A stretch of 15,915 bases of DNA from positions 1-15,915 of the forward strand of contig CAZYEL010000022.1 in the NCBI GenBank assembly GCA_964646415.1, in the 5' to 3' direction. This document shows positions 13,911 through 15,915 of this stretch, in pieces (the stretch's first letter is position 1; every line of letters starts with the position of its first letter). The stretch comes from VGJV01 sp964646415 (GTDB lineage: Bacteria > Patescibacteriota > Minisyncoccia > UBA6257 > 2-01-FULL-56-20). Under the pieces are notes generated by a model. The model was not told where the DNA came from, did not search any database, and saw only the letters and a program-made list of their open reading frames with translations. The position numbers and the translations under genes are program-made.

Positions 13911-14796
13911 CTAACTTTTGCGGATGGCTTTCTTTTGAGCCGCAATAAGTTTTTGGTATGAAGTAACCATTCCTTTGGCTATCAACTGTTTTAAGCGCCT
14001 GAAATCATATTCTTTATCAATCGCGCAAAGAGCATCGAGATATGCCGCCCTGTTGTCTCCTTCGTACTTGATGTCGGTGGGTTGTAGCTTATGCCGATAC
14101 AGAATGAGGTTAGTCATAAGCCGCGCCATTCGGCCATTCCCCTCACAAAAAGGATGGATACTCGCTATTTTATATTGTGTCCATGTCGCAATATCAATGA
14201 CAACTTCGTTTCGATTTTTAAGAGCTTTCCTCAATGTCTTCTTACCCGACGACTTTGGCAAAAAAGGCACTTGCGCCAAACGAGTATCAAGTTCCCTCCA
14301 AAACACATACATTTGTTTTTCAACGTCGCTCCCCGGCAGTGGCGTCGTGCATTTCAATTTCTTAATATCTTCCCCAGCTTTTCTGAACCGACCAGCGATG
14401 TCGGGATTCACATGCTGAAAAAACACCTTATGAATATGGCGTATAACTTCAATGGTGATTTTTTGCTCGCTCTCGCCGATTTGTTTAGCACGCGCTTGTG
14501 CTTGCCAAAGACCGGCAGCTTCAAGCTCTTGAAGTTCTTTCTCCGTCCTAGGCCGTCGAAAACTTCTTTCCATAAATCGCTTTATCAATCATCTCTTTCG
14601 TCAAATTACTGCCCTCTACTTTACTGGAGTAGTACAACTGCTCAATGGCCAAAGTATGGTCCAGCTTTGCTTTTTCAAGAGGCAAAAGCTGGGGCAATTC
14701 TGATGTTGTAATCTGCAAATCCACCAGCTTTGAGAGCGGGTCTGTCTTTCTTGTGTTCTTTCTCATTTTCATCGGCCTTGATTTAAGAGTTTTCAT
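13911..14796 (-). pseudogene. Fic-family protein split by a one-base frameshift
   Basis: Fic proteins transfer AMP (or related groups) from nucleotides to hydroxyl side chains of target proteins. Two overlapping frames together make one protein of about 294 residues. The first (14796 to 14548) contains an inhibitory-helix motif S-x3-E-G in YYSSKVEGSNL (residues 57-62), typical of Fic proteins with the autoinhibitory helix N-terminal to the core, then runs through YGKKF into a stop. The second frame continues with FRRPRTEKELQELEAAGLW and carries the intact active-site motif HPFCEGNGRMAR. The frames join in a run of four A on + (14559-14562; T on -); one base fewer would give the smooth reading GKKFRRPRTEKEL. 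This may be a real inactivating mutation, a slippage site, or a base-calling error. The region is AT-richer than the left half, consistent with an acquired gene. Confidence 0.85.
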
Positions 14797-14857
14797 AGTA
14801 ATGTCTTATGGTCATTAGCGCAAGCCGAAGGAATCTACTACATACTACCATAGTCAT

Positions 14858-14894
14858 TAAAAAAGAGCCGGGCTCGCGTTTGTGGCGCGAGCCC
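14858..14894 (-). terminator. Intrinsic terminator of the right-edge gene
   Basis: GGGCTCGCG (14870-14878) and CGCGAGCCC (14886-14894) form a perfect 9-bp stem with a 7-nt loop. On the - strand the stem is followed by GGCTC and then TTTTTT. It lies 26 bp beyond the stop of the right-edge gene and before the Fic gene. Confidence 0.85.
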
Positions 14895-14920
14895 TGACTT
14901 TGTTTAATTCTCGAGTGATA

Positions 14921-15915
14921 TCAACCACGGCTTATCGGCTTCACCTTCTTGAGTGGCAAACCGACGAGACCACCCAGTATAAGCAGAATGATTCCTCCCC
15001 ACGAGCCGTTAGCAAGGATAATCAATCCACCTATGAAAAGACCGATGCTAAGAAACGCGAGGATGTTATGGGAAAACCCGGCAATAAAACCGAGAATGGC
15101 AACTATAACTCCAATCCCTATACCCACCAGAATAAGTATAACGACCGGATTCTTCCCAACGTCAGTGGTAGCGACAATGGGATTAGCTCCTGCAGGAGCT
15201 ATTGCTGCCGCGCGATCTTCTTCGCGTTGAAAGCGCTGGCGCGCAGAGTCTGTAAGGGATCCAGACGGATGATTTCGTTGATACTCAGCCGGAAACTGCG
15301 CATAGCGTCGTTCACGATTCACCTCAACGGTATTAAGATATGGCCGTCCATCTGGAGCTCCTTTGGCATCGGACAACGGCGTAGCATTTTCATTTTCTTG
15401 CCATGGCGCCGCATACATTGTTTTCGCTTCACTGAGAGCAAACTTTTCGGGCGTAATCATAAGAAGGATTTTTTTGCCACCCCCCTTCTTATAGGACTTT
15501 TTTGCCGATTCAAATCTTTTCTCGTCAGAGCAAAAAATGTATAGGTTTTTATACATCTTCTCTGAATAATATGCCCCATTGAAGTCAAGTGTAACCCCGA
15601 TGGCTTCAGATGCACCGGGATAAAATCCAGGAGTATTATCAAAGAACCGCCCATGCTCGAGAATCCCCTCGTCATCTGCTAAGAAGAGTTGTACCCATTG
15701 GTCAGCGCGCCTTGTTGTGCAAACAGTGTATTCGAAGTACACAATGGCTCGATCGGAAAAATCGGTTTTGAGGAGCTTTACATTACGAACCCCGCAATAC
15801 ACTCCTGTTTCCCGCGGCGAAACAACCGCGTTCGTAGCAATAAGGGTTAGCTCATCCGCACTGGGGTTAAGGGAACTTTCGTGTTGGTCGGAACAGTCGA
15901 AAAAGATTGCAATAT
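14921..15915 (-). CDS. Membrane-anchored protein of unknown function, N-terminus beyond the window
   Basis: The frame is open from the stop at 14921 to the right edge, giving 330 residues with the start outside the window. A GTG at 15802 could be a start, but the open frame continues through a sensible protein sequence (SADELTLIATNAVVSPRETG) and the 52-bp repeat, so the gene is probably longer. The first about 250 residues are soluble and mixed in character, with an Arg/Gln/Glu-rich stretch before the membrane part. Three hydrophobic segments follow at about 256-278, 283-301 and 305-321, ending in a basic tail KKVKPISRG. I do not recognise the family. It is followed by a good terminator, so it is the last gene of its transcript. 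Confidence 0.75.
   Translation of the reverse strand, partial: IAIFFDCSDQHESSLNPSADELTLIATNAVVSPRETGVYCGVRNVKLLKTDFSDRAIVYFEYTVCTTRRADQWVQLFLADDEGILEHGRFFDNTPGFYPGASEAIGVTLDFNGAYYSEKMYKNLYIFCSDEKRFESAKKSYKKGGGKKILLMITPEKFALSEAKTMYAAPWQENENATPLSDAKGAPDGRPYLNTVEVNRERRYAQFPAEYQRNHPSGSLTDSARQRFQREEDRAAAIAPAGANPIVATTDVGKNPVVILILVGIGIGVIVAILGFIAGFSHNILAFLSIGLFIGGLIILANGSWGGIILLILGGLVGLPLKKVKPISRG
15864..15915 (-). repeat. Right copy of 52-bp inverted terminal repeat
   Basis: Exact reverse complement of bases 4-55. It codes for IAIFFDCSDQHESSLNP within the right-edge gene. Confidence 0.9.

Noticed and set aside
14091..14711. 206-residue + frame antisense to the Fic gene
   Set aside because: The - strand carries the conserved Fic motif; this frame is its shadow.
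544..14796. Alternative genetic code (TGA as Gly, as in some candidate phyla)
   Set aside because: Recognisable genes read without internal TGA, and TGA serves as the natural end of the sigma fragment and the right-edge gene.
1..15915. Linear replicon with terminal inverted repeats
   Set aside because: The repeats lie inside open reading frames that run off the ends, and the content is chromosomal (gatCA, hsp20), so a contig ending in a repeat is more likely.

Overview
The window looks like a chromosomal contig from a bacterium of the candidate phyla radiation (Patescibacteria), most likely a Parcubacteria-type lineage; this is inferred, not proven. Supporting signs are: a giant secreted protein built from Ig-like, carboxypeptidase-regulatory-like and FN3 domains with C-terminal peptidoglycan-binding repeats; Cys-rich zinc-ribbon proteins of a type I associate with these genomes; dispersed AT-rich inverted repeats between genes; no clear Shine-Dalgarno sequence before any gene; and several apparently leaderless starts. 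The standard code fits (TAA, TAG and TGA all end genes).

Layout. Positions 1-107 hold the 3' remnant of a partial reading frame that shares 52 bp, inverted, with the right edge. Positions 110-482 hold several hairpins, an intrinsic terminator and a perfect 32-bp palindrome. Then come, on +, gatC and gatA (tRNA-dependent amidotransferase), a probable small structured RNA with its own promoter and terminator, and hsp20. The hsp20 gene has a CIRCE-like operator over its promoter and a long imperfect hairpin ending 3 nt before its start codon. A 2324-residue secreted surface protein fills 3372-10346. A strong palindromic terminator at 10370-10403 separates it from the - strand block.

The - strand block holds a small zinc-ribbon protein, a 597-residue zinc-ribbon protein and a 5'-truncated paralogue of the latter. 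The truncated paralogue meets, head to head near 13400, a 5'-truncated sigma-70 region 4 gene on +. Further right are a Fic-family gene split by one extra base in a homopolymer, and a membrane protein gene running off the right edge.

Functionally the left half combines core translation (gatCA), heat-shock protection and a cell-surface or attachment protein. The right half looks like a decaying accessory region with two truncated genes and one frameshifted gene. The most useful leads are the hsp20 regulatory stack (CIRCE, promoter, leader hairpin), the unassigned RNA at about 2500-2633, the A-B-B'-A' architecture of the zinc-ribbon protein, and the recurrent leaderless promoter spacing.
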